Shown here: one piece after another, positions 22,210 through 32,507 of the stretch
Layout of the letters: each line of letters begins with the position of its first letter
How positions within the stretch are numbered: the first letter of the stretch is position 1
From: an uncultured Chitinophaga sp.
GTDB lineage: Bacteria > Bacteroidota > Bacteroidia > Chitinophagales > Chitinophagaceae
Direction: 5' to 3'
Assembly (NCBI RefSeq): GCF_946479755.1
Contig: NZ_CAMLHC010000011.1
Location: 1-64,000 of the forward strand
Length of the DNA: 64,000 bases
The notes under the pieces: generated by a model
Database searches by the model: none
What the model was told of the DNA's origin: nothing
What the model saw: the letters and a program-made list of their open reading frames with translations, nothing else
Program-made: the position numbers and the translations under genes

Positions 22210-24597
22210 ATGTACGAGAATAACAATTCAAATAATCCATTTTCTTTAAACGGTAACACTCCTGTTGCCCCGCAACAGGATAATGTACTTGACTTAAGAA
22301 AAGTACTGGATATATTGGGATCATACTGGTATCTCTTCCTGTTGAGTTTCCTCCTGACAGGTGCCGCCGCCTGGCTGTACCTGCGTTACTCAACGCCGAG
22401 CTATAAGATCAGTGCCAAAATACTGGTGCAAGATGATAAAAAGGGCGGGAACCTGCCCGGGGAAGAGATCCTCAGCCAGTTGGAATTGTTCAATACCAAA
22501 AGCAGCGTGGATAACGAAGTGGAGATCCTTAGCTCACGTTCTATTATGGAAAGTGTAGTGAGAGACCTTCAGCTGAATGTGATGTATGTCGCTGACGGCC
22601 GCGTGAAAAAAACAGAGCAGTACCAGAACATGCCTTTTTCATTTAAGTGGATCAGCCCAAGCGATAGCCTGGGTGGCATGAACTATACCATCCGCCCGAT
22701 AGACGAAAAGAAATTCTCACTGAGCCGTGCCAATCTCACCAGGGAGGGGACATGGAACGATACGCTGCATTTGCCCGAAGGGGTGGTGTTCCTGCAACGG
22801 AACCCGTTGTATGCATTCGTTCATCCGGAGTATTATGTAAAAGTGATTTCTATTGACCAGGCCGTGGCAAAATACAGATCGCTGGTGACCATGGCTGTCC
22901 CCAATAAGCAGGTGAGCACGGTAGACCTGACGATCACCGATGGTATACCTGAAAGGGGAGAAGCGGTGCTCAACAAACTGATTGAAGAATACATGAAGGC
23001 CAGCGTGGAAGATAAAAACAGGATCGCAGACAGCACCATCGCCTTTATTGATAACCGCCTGGTGATAGTGACCAAAGAACTCTCCGGCGTTGAAAAAGAT
23101 ATACAGCAGTTTAAACAGTCAAACCAGGTGGCTGACCTGGAAGAACAGGCCAAGTTACTGGTTTCCAGTACCGGGGATTTTTCCAAACAGCTGCTGGACC
23201 AGCAGGTAAGACTGAACATTGTAGAGTCTATGCAGAAGTATATGCAGGACGAAGCCAACAACAAACGCGTGGTGCCTTCCTCCCTGGTGGTACAGGACCC
23301 TTCTTTCCTTGGACTGGTGGAACGTTATAACACGCTGCAGCTGGAAAGGGAAAGACAATTGTTGTCTACCACTGAAAATAACCCGCTGATAAAAAATATT
23401 GATCAGCAATTGCAGGGGCTCCGCGGAGACCTGAACACGAGCCTCGGCTCATTGAAAAGCGGCATTCAGATCAGCATTGACGAACTGCAACGCAGCTCCG
23501 GCAGCCTGAATAAAAAAATAGCACAGGTACCCGCAAAGGAACGTCTCTTCCTGGATTTTTCACGGCAACAGGCTATCAAACAGGAACTCTATCTGTTCCT
23601 GCTGAAAAAAAGAGAGGAATCTGCTTTGTCAAAATCGTCTAACCTGGCAGTCGCCAGGGTCATCGATCCGGCAAAAAGCGATGCCCTTCCTTTTAAGCCC
23701 AAACGCCTTTTAATTTACCTGCTGGCAATGGTGGCAGGACTGGCATTGCCTTCCCTGGGTATTTATGTAAAAGAACTCCTGAACATCCGGGTGACCAATA
23801 AAAAAGATATCACCGGCGCCACTAAGGTGCCCATCATTGGGGAAATCGGACATGCGCAGAGTAAAGAGCTGGTGGTGGCCAAGCGGGATAACGTAACACC
23901 TATTGCGGAACAGTTCAGGGCACTGCGTACCAACCTGCAGTTTATACTGGCAGGGCCGCAGCAAAAGGTGATCCTGCTAACATCCAGCATGAGCGGTGAA
24001 GGGAAGTCCTTCGTAGCCGCAAACCTGGCAGCAGTGCTGGCGCTGTCGGGCAAAAAAGTGGTGTTGCTGGAAATGGACCTTCGTAAGCCGAAGATTTCCG
24101 ATAAACTGGGCGTAAATAATATGACCGGGTTTAGCACCTATGCCATCGGCAAAAGTATGCTGGAGGAAGTTATCACACCTTCGGGCATACATGAGAACTG
24201 CAGTATTATTTCATCCGGGCCCATACCGCCCAATCCCGCGGAACTCTTACTCCTGGAGCAGACAGAAATGATGTTCACCAAGCTCAGGGCAAAGTTTGAC
24301 TATATCGTGGTGGATACAGCCCCTGTGGGGTTGGTGACGGATGCGCAGTTATTAGCGCGTTTCGCTGATGCCACACTGTATCTTGTCCGTCAGGGCGTCA
24401 CCTTTAAGCAACAGCTGCAGATCCCCGGAGACCTGGCCACACAGCGGAAAATGCCCAAGATCAGCCTGATCGTAAACGATGTGAAGGCTGGCCGCAGCTA
24501 TGGCTACGGTTACGGCTATGGCTACGGATACGGGTATGCTGAAACACAGTCTAAAGGTGTGGCCGGGCGCTTTAAAAAATTGATCGGAAAATCATAA
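22210..24597 (+). CDS. Wzc-like polysaccharide co-polymerase and tyrosine autokinase
   Basis: The 795-residue inner-membrane protein has a Wzz-type first helix (SYWYLFLLSFLLTGAAAWLYL), a long periplasmic coiled-coil region, a second helix near residue 500 (LLIYLLAMVAGLALPSLGIYV), and a cytoplasmic BY-kinase domain. The kinase has Walker A SSMSGEGKSFVAAN, Walker A' VVLLEMDLRKPKI and Walker B YIVVDTAPVG. The C-terminal tail carries seven alternating Tyr-Gly units (Tyr764 to Tyr776) followed by a basic end; such tyrosine clusters are autophosphorylation sites. It controls chain length and export with the Wza-like partner, and its likely phosphatase is encoded at 42870-43610. The strict YG alternation is unusual. 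Confidence 0.95.
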   Translation: MYENNNSNNPFSLNGNTPVAPQQDNVLDLRKVLDILGSYWYLFLLSFLLTGAAAWLYLRYSTPSYKISAKILVQDDKKGGNLPGEEILSQLELFNTKSSVDNEVEILSSRSIMESVVRDLQLNVMYVADGRVKKTEQYQNMPFSFKWISPSDSLGGMNYTIRPIDEKKFSLSRANLTREGTWNDTLHLPEGVVFLQRNPLYAFVHPEYYVKVISIDQAVAKYRSLVTMAVPNKQVSTVDLTITDGIPERGEAVLNKLIEEYMKASVEDKNRIADSTIAFIDNRLVIVTKELSGVEKDIQQFKQSNQVADLEEQAKLLVSSTGDFSKQLLDQQVRLNIVESMQKYMQDEANNKRVVPSSLVVQDPSFLGLVERYNTLQLERERQLLSTTENNPLIKNIDQQLQGLRGDLNTSLGSLKSGIQISIDELQRSSGSLNKKIAQVPAKERLFLDFSRQQAIKQELYLFLLKKREESALSKSSNLAVARVIDPAKSDALPFKPKRLLIYLLAMVAGLALPSLGIYVKELLNIRVTNKKDITGATKVPIIGEIGHAQSKELVVAKRDNVTPIAEQFRALRTNLQFILAGPQQKVILLTSSMSGEGKSFVAANLAAVLALSGKKVVLLEMDLRKPKISDKLGVNNMTGFSTYAIGKSMLEEVITPSGIHENCSIISSGPIPPNPAELLLLEQTEMMFTKLRAKFDYIVVDTAPVGLVTDAQLLARFADATLYLVRQGVTFKQQLQIPGDLATQRKMPKISLIVNDVKAGRSYGYGYGYGYGYGYAETQSKGVAGRFKKLIGKS

Positions 24598-24637
24598 TAT
24601 TTTTATCTGAAAAAAAACTGGAAAATAATAGTCAACT

Positions 24638-25927
24638 ATGAATCAGGAAACTAGGATTGCCATCATTGGACTAGGTTACGTGGGATTGCCTTTAGCAGTG
24701 GAATTTGCGAAAAAATATAAAACGTTTGGCTTTGATATCAATAAAGCCAGGATCGCGGAATTAATGGGAGGGTCTGATCATACCCTGGAAGTAGCGGAAG
24801 ATGACCTGAAAAAAGTGATCACCGCTGACCCGGAAGCCGCTACAGGACTGTTTTGCACCAATGAACTGGATGCCATTAAGTCAGCCAACTACTTTATTGT
24901 TACCGTACCTACGCCGGTAGATAAACACAACCGGCCAGACCTTACGCCATTATACAAAGCCAGCGAAACAGTCGGTAAAGTGCTGAAGAAAGGGGATACG
25001 GTTGTTTATGAATCCACCGTGTATCCCGGTGTGACGGAAGATGAGTGTGTACCTGTACTGGAGAAAATATCCGGACTGCGATTTAACATAGATTTTTTTG
25101 CCGGCTATTCCCCAGAACGTATTAACCCGGGAGATAAGGAACACACGGTTACTAAAATACTGAAAGTAACTTCCGGCTCTACTCCTGAAGTAGCGGAAAA
25201 GGTAGATCAGCTGTACAAGTCAATCATTGTTGCCGGTACATTTAAAGCCACCTCTATTAAAGTGGCGGAGGCAGCGAAAGTAATTGAGAATGCACAGCGT
25301 GATATCAATATCGCTTTCGTCAATGAACTCGCAAAAATATTTAACCTGCTCGAAATTGATACAGCAGATGTATTAGCTGCGGCCGGTACGAAGTGGAACT
25401 TTCTGAAATTCAGACCAGGACTGGTGGGCGGACACTGTATTGGTGTTGACCCTTATTACCTGGCCCAAAAAGCGCAGGAAGCCGGTTATCACCCTGAAAT
25501 CATCCTGGCTGGCCGCCGTGTAAATGATGGTATCGGTGCATATGTGGCGCACGAACTCGTGAGACTCATGATCAAAAAAGAAGTCCGCGTAAAAGGCTCC
25601 AATATCCTTGTGCTTGGGGTAACGTTTAAAGAAAACTGCCCGGACGTGCGTAATACCAAAGTGGTAGATATTCTCAATACGCTGAAAGGGTATGATGTTA
25701 ACATTTCTATTTACGATCCGTGGGCAGATCCCGCAGATGTGAAACATGAATACAACTGGGAGTGTGTGAAGTCCATCGGCACTGAGAATAAATTTGATGC
25801 AGTGTTGCTGGCGGTGGCGCATAATGAGTTCAATGATCTGAACATTAAATCTATGTGTAAAGACAATGCAGTGATCTATGATGTTAAAGGCATTTTGCCC
25901 AAAGAACTGGTAGATGCAAGGCTCTAA
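24638..25927 (+). CDS. tviB: UDP-N-acetylglucosamine 6-dehydrogenase (TviB/WbpO type)
   Basis: The 429-residue protein belongs to the UDP-sugar dehydrogenase family: it has the NAD-binding IGLGYVGLPLAVEF, VPTPVDKHNRPDLTPL, YESTVYPGVTEDECVP, the catalytic cysteine in GGHCIGVDPYYL (Cys267) and the C-terminal VLGVTFKENCPDVRNTKVVD. Motif by motif it resembles TviB of the Vi antigen locus more than WecC. It would oxidise UDP-GlcNAc to UDP-GlcNAcA using two NAD+. The adjacent TviC-like epimerase would then yield UDP-GalNAcA. This pair supplies an acidic sugar for the polymer. It follows the Wzc gene by 40 bases. Confidence 0.93.
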   Translation: MNQETRIAIIGLGYVGLPLAVEFAKKYKTFGFDINKARIAELMGGSDHTLEVAEDDLKKVITADPEAATGLFCTNELDAIKSANYFIVTVPTPVDKHNRPDLTPLYKASETVGKVLKKGDTVVYESTVYPGVTEDECVPVLEKISGLRFNIDFFAGYSPERINPGDKEHTVTKILKVTSGSTPEVAEKVDQLYKSIIVAGTFKATSIKVAEAAKVIENAQRDINIAFVNELAKIFNLLEIDTADVLAAAGTKWNFLKFRPGLVGGHCIGVDPYYLAQKAQEAGYHPEIILAGRRVNDGIGAYVAHELVRLMIKKEVRVKGSNILVLGVTFKENCPDVRNTKVVDILNTLKGYDVNISIYDPWADPADVKHEYNWECVKSIGTENKFDAVLLAVAHNEFNDLNIKSMCKDNAVIYDVKGILPKELVDARL

Positions 25928-25966
25928 TCCCAATACCTTAAAAAGGAAATACTATATCAGCTGATT

Positions 25967-26953
25967 ATGTACGAAAAACCTTTCCATACGCAAGACCTTT
26001 CCGCCTCCTCCTTCCTGGTAACCGGGGGCGCCGGGTTTATTGGCTCCAACATAGTTGAGTACCTGCTTAAATATGGAGCTGCAAAAGTGCGTGTACTGGA
26101 TAATTTCTCCACCGGGTCCGGTGAAAATATAAAACCATTTCTCGGTAACAAGTCCTTTGAACTGCTGGAGGGAGATATCCGCAATGCCGATACCTGCCGG
26201 CAGGCATTAGAAGGTATGGATTATGTGACTCACCAGGCGGCACTGGGATCTGTGCCGCGCTCAATCAATGATCCTGTTACTACCAACGAGGTAAATATTT
26301 CAGGGTTCCTGAACGTGCTGGTAGCCGCCCGCGATGCCAAAGTGAAGCGGATGGTCTATGCAGCCAGCTCCAGCACTTATGGCGACCATCCGGGCCTGCC
26401 GAAAGTGGAAGATTTCATCGGTAGCCCGCTTTCGCCATATGCGGTGACCAAATATGTCAATGAACTGTATGCCTCCGTATTTTCCAGGGTATACGATTTT
26501 CATCCGGTAGGACTGAGATACTTTAATGTGTTTGGCCCCAGGCAAAACCCAAAGGGCGCATATGCTGCCGTTATTCCTTTGTTTATAGATGCCGCCTTGC
26601 AAAAAAAAGCGCCTGTGATCAATGGAGACGGTGAAACCAGCAGGGACTTCACTTTTGTTGAAAATGCCGTGCAGGCAAATATAAAAGCACTGCTGGCGGA
26701 GAATATCAATACCGCAGAGATCATCAATATCGCCTTCGGTGAACGGACTACCCTGAACCAGTTATGGCAGATGGTGAGCGAGTGCGCAAAAATCAACATT
26801 GCACCCGACTACGGTACAGAGAGAAAAGGAGATGTGAAACACAGCCTGGCTGATATTTCCAAAGCGCGGAAACTTATCGGCTACGACCCGGAAATAAGTG
26901 TGGCCGCAGGCCTGCAGCTCACCTACCGCTGGCTCGAAGGTATCAGTATCTGA
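25967..26953 (+). CDS. tviC: UDP-sugar 4-epimerase, SDR family (TviC/WbpP type)
   Basis: The 328-residue cytoplasmic SDR has the Rossmann signature [17 protein letters not shown], substrate and NAD motifs [15 protein letters not shown] and [16 protein letters not shown], and the catalytic YAVTK (Tyr and Lys). [21 protein letters not shown] is typical of UDP-GlcNAc/UDP-GlcNAcA 4-epimerases of the WbpP/TviC group. With the TviB homologue just upstream (39 bases) the likely reaction is UDP-GlcNAcA to UDP-GalNAcA, although UDP-GlcNAc to UDP-GalNAc is also within the family. Length and active site are intact. Confidence 0.92.
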   Translation: MYEKPFHTQDLSASSFLVTGGAGFIGSNIVEYLLKYGAAKVRVLDNFSTGSGENIKPFLGNKSFELLEGDIRNADTCRQALEGMDYVTHQAALGSVPRSINDPVTTNEVNISGFLNVLVAARDAKVKRMVYAASSSTYGDHPGLPKVEDFIGSPLSPYAVTKYVNELYASVFSRVYDFHPVGLRYFNVFGPRQNPKGAYAAVIPLFIDAALQKKAPVINGDGETSRDFTFVENAVQANIKALLAENINTAEIINIAFGERTTLNQLWQMVSECAKINIAPDYGTERKGDVKHSLADISKARKLIGYDPEISVAAGLQLTYRWLEGISI

Positions 26954-26967
26954 TTAAAGCTATTATC

Positions 26968-28173
26968 ATGAGGACAGAAATGAATAAAGTATTATTAGTA
27001 TTTGGTACACGCCCGGAGGCTATCAAAATGTGCCCGTTGATTAAAGAACTGGAAAAGTATCCGGAGATCTTCGAAGTGAAAGTGTGTGTAACCGGTCAGC
27101 ACCGTGAAATGCTTGACCAGGTGCTGAATATATTCAATGTACAACCTGACTATGATCTCAAGATCATGAAACAGGGGCAGGACCTTTTTGATGTAACCGT
27201 TGGCGTGCTCTCTGGGATGCGGGAGGTACTGGATAATGCCAAACCCGATATCGTACTGGTACACGGGGATACTACTACTTCTACCGCGGCTGCAATGGCC
27301 GCGTTCTATAAACAGATACCGGTAGCCCATGTGGAGGCCGGCCTGAGAACGCATAATATGTATAGTCCGTGGCCGGAAGAAATGAACCGTAGCATCACGG
27401 GACGTATTGCTACCTATCATTTTGCACCGACGAAAATCTCCCGGCAAAACCTGCTGGATGAAAACATCAGCAGCGAGCAGGTATTTGTTACCGGAAATAC
27501 CGTACTGGACGCTTTGCACCTGGTACTGGAGAGGATCAAAAATGATCCGGAAGTACAGACAGGTATAGAGGAACTGTTGGTACAACATGGTCTTACCTTA
27601 CCGCTATTATCTGCCTGGAATGGCAATAACAGCGAAGGAAGACGGTTAGTGCTCATCACCGGCCACCGTCGCGAGAACTTCGGCGACGGCTTCAGGAACA
27701 TCTGCCACGCGATTAAAAAACTGGCGGAGAAATATCCGGAGGTGGATTTTGTTTACCCGGTACATCTTAATCCTAACGTCCGTCAACCGGTAAACGAGAT
27801 TCTTGGAGGGGCGGCATTGCCCAATGTGCATATCATTGCACCGCTCGACTATCTTCCTTTTGTTTTCCTGATGAACAAAAGCACCCTCATATTGACAGAC
27901 AGCGGTGGCGTACAGGAAGAAGCGCCTGGTCTTGGAAAACCTGTACTGGTGATGCGTAATACCACAGAAAGACCGGAAGCGGTAACGGCCGGCACCGTAA
28001 AGCTGGTAGGAGTGGATGAAGATAAAATATACAATGAAGTGAGCGCCCTGCTGGACGACAAAAACGCTTATGACCAGATGGCCCAGGCTGTAAATCCGTA
28101 TGGAGATGGAAAGGCCTGCCAGCGTATAGCCCGGATGCTTAACAAAGAGGCGGTCATTGAACAATTCATATAA
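26968..28173 (+). CDS. wecB: UDP-N-acetylglucosamine 2-epimerase, non-hydrolysing
   Basis: The 401-residue enzyme starts [18 protein letters not shown], the family hallmark, and continues with [54 protein letters not shown] and [17 protein letters not shown]. It interconverts UDP-GlcNAc and UDP-ManNAc. An ATG at 26980 (MNKVLLVFG) is an alternative start and closer to the usual N-terminus. A short insertion rich in Asn and Gly near residue 215 makes it slightly longer than E. coli WecB. No second dehydrogenase is present, so ManNAc may enter the polymer as the neutral sugar unless the TviB homologue also accepts it. Confidence 0.94.
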   Translation: MRTEMNKVLLVFGTRPEAIKMCPLIKELEKYPEIFEVKVCVTGQHREMLDQVLNIFNVQPDYDLKIMKQGQDLFDVTVGVLSGMREVLDNAKPDIVLVHGDTTTSTAAAMAAFYKQIPVAHVEAGLRTHNMYSPWPEEMNRSITGRIATYHFAPTKISRQNLLDENISSEQVFVTGNTVLDALHLVLERIKNDPEVQTGIEELLVQHGLTLPLLSAWNGNNSEGRRLVLITGHRRENFGDGFRNICHAIKKLAEKYPEVDFVYPVHLNPNVRQPVNEILGGAALPNVHIIAPLDYLPFVFLMNKSTLILTDSGGVQEEAPGLGKPVLVMRNTTERPEAVTAGTVKLVGVDEDKIYNEVSALLDDKNAYDQMAQAVNPYGDGKACQRIARMLNKEAVIEQFI

Positions 28174-28184
28174 TTATCATAACA

Positions 28185-28754
28185 GTGAGTATCCTAAGCA
28201 GAAGACTGAAAACCCTGATAAAAAAAATCTATAGCTGGGCTAATGATACCCCGCTCTCTTCATTTAAGACTGGGGTAAATGTGGTGATTGCGCAGGGGAT
28301 CAAATCTACTTTTCCGGAAAGGGTGTACTTCGGTGATCACATATATATTGGCCCCGGCGCCTTTCTGTCCAGTCAGGGCGGCCTGCATATCGGGTCCGGC
28401 GTGGTAATTGGTCCCAATGTCAGCATTTATACCGCCAACCACCGCTATGAAGGCGCTACAGCCATACCCTATGATGGCGCCACTATTGTAAAACCTGTCC
28501 ATATTAAGGAAAATGTATGGATTGGAGGCAGTGTGATGATCGTGCCCGGCGTAACGATAGGCGAAGGCGCTATCGTGGCGGGCGGCGCGGTCGTTACGAG
28601 GGATGTTCCGCCCATGTCAGTTGTTGGCGGAAACCCGGCCAAAGTGATCAAAATGAGGGATGAGGAAACATATCAACGATTGAAACAACAGCAGCAAATC
28701 TATATGCACCTGAAACAGAAGGGGCAGATAAAATATTTTGAAATAGAGGGGTGA
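28185..28754 (+). CDS. Left-handed beta-helix acyltransferase (WbbJ/LacA-like)
   Basis: The 189-residue protein is built of hexapeptide repeats (IYIGPGAFLSSQGGLHIGSG, then VVIGPNVSIYTANHRY and VWIGGSVMIVPGVTIGEGAI), ending with the family's VVGGNPAKVIKMRD. It has an alpha-helical Lys-rich N-terminus and a Gln-rich C-terminal tail. Such enzymes transfer acetyl, or another acyl group, from CoA to a sugar hydroxyl or amine. It could modify the repeat unit or acetylate the 4-amino sugar made by the PglF-like/aminotransferase pair. The start is GTG at 28185, 11 bases after wecB, and no better ATG is available before the first repeat. Confidence 0.85.
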   Translation: MSILSRRLKTLIKKIYSWANDTPLSSFKTGVNVVIAQGIKSTFPERVYFGDHIYIGPGAFLSSQGGLHIGSGVVIGPNVSIYTANHRYEGATAIPYDGATIVKPVHIKENVWIGGSVMIVPGVTIGEGAIVAGGAVVTRDVPPMSVVGGNPAKVIKMRDEETYQRLKQQQQIYMHLKQKGQIKYFEIEG

Positions 28755-28798
28755 TCCTGTAGAATCTTCCACAGGACCTGAAACGAACATACATAGCA

Positions 28799-30037
28799 AT
28801 GAAACAAAGCACGGACAACATACTGCTGACTGGATTTTTCGGCGCCGGAAACGTAGGGGATGAAGCTGTTTCCCTGGCAGTTTACGAAGGCGTGAAAGAA
28901 CAATTACCGGGTGCAAAATTCAGCATCGTCACGCGTGACCCGGCCTATACCAGGAACTTTACAGGTATTACGGCGGCAAAAGCCGTAAAAGGTTTTTACC
29001 CGTCGCAAGACTTCTGGCTGCGGATGCCAAGCCATATCAGCAGCGTAAAAAAAAGTGACCTGATCGTGATCGGAGGAGGAGGGATACTACAGGATGTACA
29101 CAGCTGGACAACCATTCCGGCGTTTCTCATTCCCGCCTGTATCGGGATACTGTACAACCGTAACATCATCACCGTAGGAATCGGCGTCGGGCCGGTTAAA
29201 AATAGCTGGTTGAAGGAGCTGATCAGCTTTACCTGTAACAGGATGGCAAAGGTCCAGGTGAGAGATGAAAAAAGTAAAAAAGTATTGATCGAATGCGGAG
29301 TAGCGGCAGAGAAAATAACGGTCACGGCAGACGTAGTGCCCTCACTGGATGTGAAACACCACGTATCTGCCCGGCAGGAACCGGGGCCGGCTCCCGTAGT
29401 GGCGCTGGCGTTCAGGAAATGGCCTGATCTTGATGAGGACGGACTGGTAGCTATCTGCAGCAGGCTGATTGAAAACGGCGTGCACATCAGGATGCTGGGG
29501 TATGAGTCTGTTCATGACAGGAAATTCTATGAACAGCTGATCATGAAATTTGAACCCCGGCACCAGGGGAAAATCAGTATACACATTCCTGCTGACCTGA
29601 AAGATGCCATGCAGGAAGTGAAGAATGCAGATTTCCTGTTCTCTATGCGTTTGCACGGATGCGTTTTTGCTGCAGCCATGGGGACCAGTTTTTATGCGGT
29701 GCCGTATGATCATAAAGTGACTGAGTTTATGCGCAGACTGTCGCTGGAAGACAGAATGATCGCCATGGACGCACTTCCCGCGGAGTTTGCGGATAAAATA
29801 CTGGATGATCTGAAAGTAAAAGATACCGGTAAGAAATGGTCCGGCGCATTTGATATACAGCAACAGCTTTCCCGTACCAATTTTACAGGTGTACAGGAAG
29901 TGCTGGACAATAAAACAAACTACTCCCGGAAGGATAAACTGGCAGCGCTGGGATGGATCGGGAAACTGTTGATGAAAGGTTTTGGTACACAGCTGCAAAG
30001 GCCTTTCAGATTCGTTTTAAGAAAAATAACAAAATAG
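28799..30037 (+). CDS. Polysaccharide pyruvyl transferase family protein
   Basis: The 412-residue protein shows the CsaB/PS_pyruv_trans layout: N-terminal GFFGAGNVGDEAVSLAVYEG, VIGGGGILQD, GIGVGPVKNSW, VRDEKSKKVL and late MRLHGCVFAAAMGTSFYAVPYDHKVTEFM. The family adds ketal-linked pyruvate from phosphoenolpyruvate to sugars, giving the polymer extra negative charge. It is cytoplasmic and would act on lipid-linked intermediates. It starts 44 bases after the acyltransferase and ends 6 bases before a GT4 gene. The C-terminal tail of about 50 residues after the core is basic. A minority of the family has other activities, so the donor is inferred. Confidence 0.88.
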   Translation: MKQSTDNILLTGFFGAGNVGDEAVSLAVYEGVKEQLPGAKFSIVTRDPAYTRNFTGITAAKAVKGFYPSQDFWLRMPSHISSVKKSDLIVIGGGGILQDVHSWTTIPAFLIPACIGILYNRNIITVGIGVGPVKNSWLKELISFTCNRMAKVQVRDEKSKKVLIECGVAAEKITVTADVVPSLDVKHHVSARQEPGPAPVVALAFRKWPDLDEDGLVAICSRLIENGVHIRMLGYESVHDRKFYEQLIMKFEPRHQGKISIHIPADLKDAMQEVKNADFLFSMRLHGCVFAAAMGTSFYAVPYDHKVTEFMRRLSLEDRMIAMDALPAEFADKILDDLKVKDTGKKWSGAFDIQQQLSRTNFTGVQEVLDNKTNYSRKDKLAALGWIGKLLMKGFGTQLQRPFRFVLRKITK

Positions 30038-30043
30038 GAAATC

Positions 30044-31201
30044 ATGAAGGTGTTAATAACAACACAACAGCGGATACCCCATTCCGGCGGACTAAGTACC
30101 CATGTTGAAATTTTAATACAGGAACTGAGGTCAAACGGGCATGAAGTCAGAATGATCCAGGGAGGTATGATACAGCCGCCCAAATGGAAAAAAGGCCTCC
30201 GTATGCTGCTGACGCTCGGCAATCAGAACAAGTTTGTAAGCGGGAACTTCCGGGAGGCGCTCCTGCGTCTCCGTCAGCTGGCAGAACAAGAGATTGACCG
30301 GTTCAGACCGGACGTTATTCATACGCATGATGTATATGCATCCTATGCTGTGCTGCAATGCAGGAACCTCAACGGCCTGCCCGTTATCCAGACTGTTCAC
30401 GGCCCGGCGCTGTACGAAGCTCAGATGGGAGGGGTGGATAAACTGCCGGCGTATAAACAACTGATCATGGATTGTGAAGCGCTCACGTTTAAAAAAGCGC
30501 AGCACTTTATTGCTGTAGACAGCGGTCAGGCAGATATCCTGAAAAAAGATTACGGTGTATCACCTGCCAAAATTGATGTGATGTTCAACTGTGTGCACGT
30601 AGGAGAGGTGAGGAGATTGGCAGAAGCACAGATAGACCTGCCGGTAAAGCAGCCTTATTTCCTGGTTCCCCGGCGCCTGGTGGAAAAAACAGGTGTGCGT
30701 TATGCTATTGAAGCACTGGCACAGGTGAAGGACACGCAGTGCCAGCTTGCCATTGCAGGGCAGGGGCCTTTAAGAAAAGAGCTGGAAGAGCTGGTAGGCA
30801 GCCTCGATATAGCTTCCCGCGTGGTGTTCCTGGGGCCTGTGCCAAGGAACAGGTTATTGCCGCTGTTTGCGAAAGCACAGGGCGTAATAGTGCCTTCCGT
30901 GCCTGCCAGTGGTGTTATTGAAGCCACGTCGCTGGCCGTAACAGAAGCAATGGCCGCAGGTACCGTACCGGTGGCATCGGGTATCGGCGGGCTGGCAGAG
31001 CTGATCGCACATAATGACACAGGCCTGCTGGTTAAGCCTGCGAATGCACAGGAACTGGCCGGCGCCATGGACCTGCTCCTCAAAGACGACGGGTTGCGTA
31101 ACCAACTGATAAAAAATGCCACAGAGAAAGTGGAAGGAGATTATTCTTCCGAAACCTGGGCGAAAAAAATCGTTCAGATTTACAAGAAATATGCTAAATA
31201 G
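30044..31201 (+). CDS. GT4-family glycosyltransferase
   Basis: The 385-residue GT-B enzyme starts VLITTQQRIPHSGGLSTHVE, has the inter-domain IHTHDVYASY and QTVHGPALYEA, and a C-terminal donor domain with LVPRRLVEKTGVRYAIEAL, GQGPLRKELE and the EX7E-like motif near PSVPASGVIEATSLAVTEAMAAG. The last is the retaining GT4 signature that binds the nucleotide sugar. It would add one sugar to the lipid-linked repeat unit at the cytoplasmic face. Donor and acceptor cannot be deduced. The upstream gene ends 6 bases before it, and the flippase gene starts 3 bases after it. Confidence 0.92.
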   Translation: MKVLITTQQRIPHSGGLSTHVEILIQELRSNGHEVRMIQGGMIQPPKWKKGLRMLLTLGNQNKFVSGNFREALLRLRQLAEQEIDRFRPDVIHTHDVYASYAVLQCRNLNGLPVIQTVHGPALYEAQMGGVDKLPAYKQLIMDCEALTFKKAQHFIAVDSGQADILKKDYGVSPAKIDVMFNCVHVGEVRRLAEAQIDLPVKQPYFLVPRRLVEKTGVRYAIEALAQVKDTQCQLAIAGQGPLRKELEELVGSLDIASRVVFLGPVPRNRLLPLFAKAQGVIVPSVPASGVIEATSLAVTEAMAAGTVPVASGIGGLAELIAHNDTGLLVKPANAQELAGAMDLLLKDDGLRNQLIKNATEKVEGDYSSETWAKKIVQIYKKYAK

Positions 31202-31204
31202 TTT

Positions 31205-32497
31205 ATGAGTTTTTTACGGAAAAGTATATTTGTTACCGGTGGCCAGATGGCAGGCATCCTGCTGAACATGCTGGCCGGCGTCATATACTCCAGGGCGTTA
31301 GGGCCTAACGGTATGGGACAGTATGAACTATTTCGCTCTTCCCAAATGGTAGTCGTTACGTTTCTTTCCCTGGGTATGGGCAATGCCAGCATTTATTTCC
31401 TGAACAACCTGAAATACGCACCCCGCCATATCGTATCCAATACAACAAAGGTCTCCCTGCTGTTCGGCGTATTGCTGATAGTAGGATTTACCGCTGCGAT
31501 TTTTTTTAATCCCGGTTATTTCGGAAAGATCTCTTTTATTGTAGCATTGCTTTTTGCGATGGGGTCTGCCGCCCTTGTAAATATTACTACCCTCAGGCCG
31601 GTACTGGTGGCGCAATTGGCTTCCAAGAGAATGGTAATGGTGGATATGATGCCCCGTATCATCATCTTGCTAAGCGGTGTGCTGATGCTGTGTGTTCATC
31701 AGAAAAGCCCGGGTTTTGCGATTACCGCTTTGGGAATAGGAAATGCAACAGCCTGCTGTATGCTTTTTTATTTTCTGCGGGAACATATTGATTTACGCGC
31801 GCCGTTTGATTGGAAAACGTTGGGCGCATTGCTCAAATACAGCATCAAGTTATCTGCCTCCAGCTTCCTGTATGTGCTTACGGCCAATGTAACGGTAATG
31901 TTGCTACGCTATTCCCAGCTGGAGAATTTCAGCCAGGTAGGTTTGTATACCAGGGCGGTGGCTATCAGTGGAATGATCACCATCATTCCCTCCACCGTTG
32001 GACCGCTGTTGTACGCAAAATGGGCGGGGCTGAAGGGCGCTTTGCTCACCAACCAGGCACAGTTCGCCATGCGGGTGAGCTCTTCCATCAGTTTCGTCAT
32101 TTCCGCTGTGGTATTCATTTTTAGCCGGCAGATCATTCATTTGTTATATGGCCCTGCGTTTTATGGCGCTAATGTTGCCTTACGCATCCTTGCACCTTCA
32201 TTGGTATTTATTACCATCACCAGTATCTGCAATAACCTGCTGGCCGGCGATGGCAAAGCAACAATAACCATGTACATCCTGGCAATCACGTTCGCCATAG
32301 TGGCCGGGGTGACCTGGCTTACCGTGGGAAAGCTGGGAATAGAAGGGGCTGCCATCGCAGTACTGTGCGGGAATATTTTTTCTGCTGTCACTAACCTGGT
32401 GGTATGCAACAGGCACTATGGGCTCAATTTTGCAAAATGTGTAGGGATAAGGCCATCGGACATACAGACTCTGATGAAATCCTTAAAATTAAGATGA
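31205..32497 (+). CDS. wzx: Polysaccharide flippase (Wzx-like)
   Basis: The 430-residue integral membrane protein has roughly twelve hydrophobic segments and begins FLRKSIFVTGGQMAGILLNMLAGVIYSRALGPNGMGQYEL, shown here only in part as the typical N-terminus of the MATE/MOP polysaccharide flippase family (positions 31205-31325). It should carry undecaprenyl-linked repeat units across the inner membrane for Wzy-dependent polymerisation. It lies between two glycosyltransferase genes with 3- and 10-base gaps, in keeping with one operon. The coding sequence is AT-richer than the flanking core genes. No obvious feature is missing. Confidence 0.9.
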   Translation: MSFLRKSIFVTGGQMAGILLNMLAGVIYSRALGPNGMGQYELFRSSQMVVVTFLSLGMGNASIYFLNNLKYAPRHIVSNTTKVSLLFGVLLIVGFTAAIFFNPGYFGKISFIVALLFAMGSAALVNITTLRPVLVAQLASKRMVMVDMMPRIIILLSGVLMLCVHQKSPGFAITALGIGNATACCMLFYFLREHIDLRAPFDWKTLGALLKYSIKLSASSFLYVLTANVTVMLLRYSQLENFSQVGLYTRAVAISGMITIIPSTVGPLLYAKWAGLKGALLTNQAQFAMRVSSSISFVISAVVFIFSRQIIHLLYGPAFYGANVALRILAPSLVFITITSICNNLLAGDGKATITMYILAITFAIVAGVTWLTVGKLGIEGAAIAVLCGNIFSAVTNLVVCNRHYGLNFAKCVGIRPSDIQTLMKSLKLR

Positions 32498-32507
32498 CTT
32501 TTTCTGT

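Noticed and set aside
24499..24537. Tandem DNA repeat suggesting a microsatellite or phase-variable tract
   Set aside because: Codons vary at third positions, so it is not a perfect DNA repeat prone to slippage.
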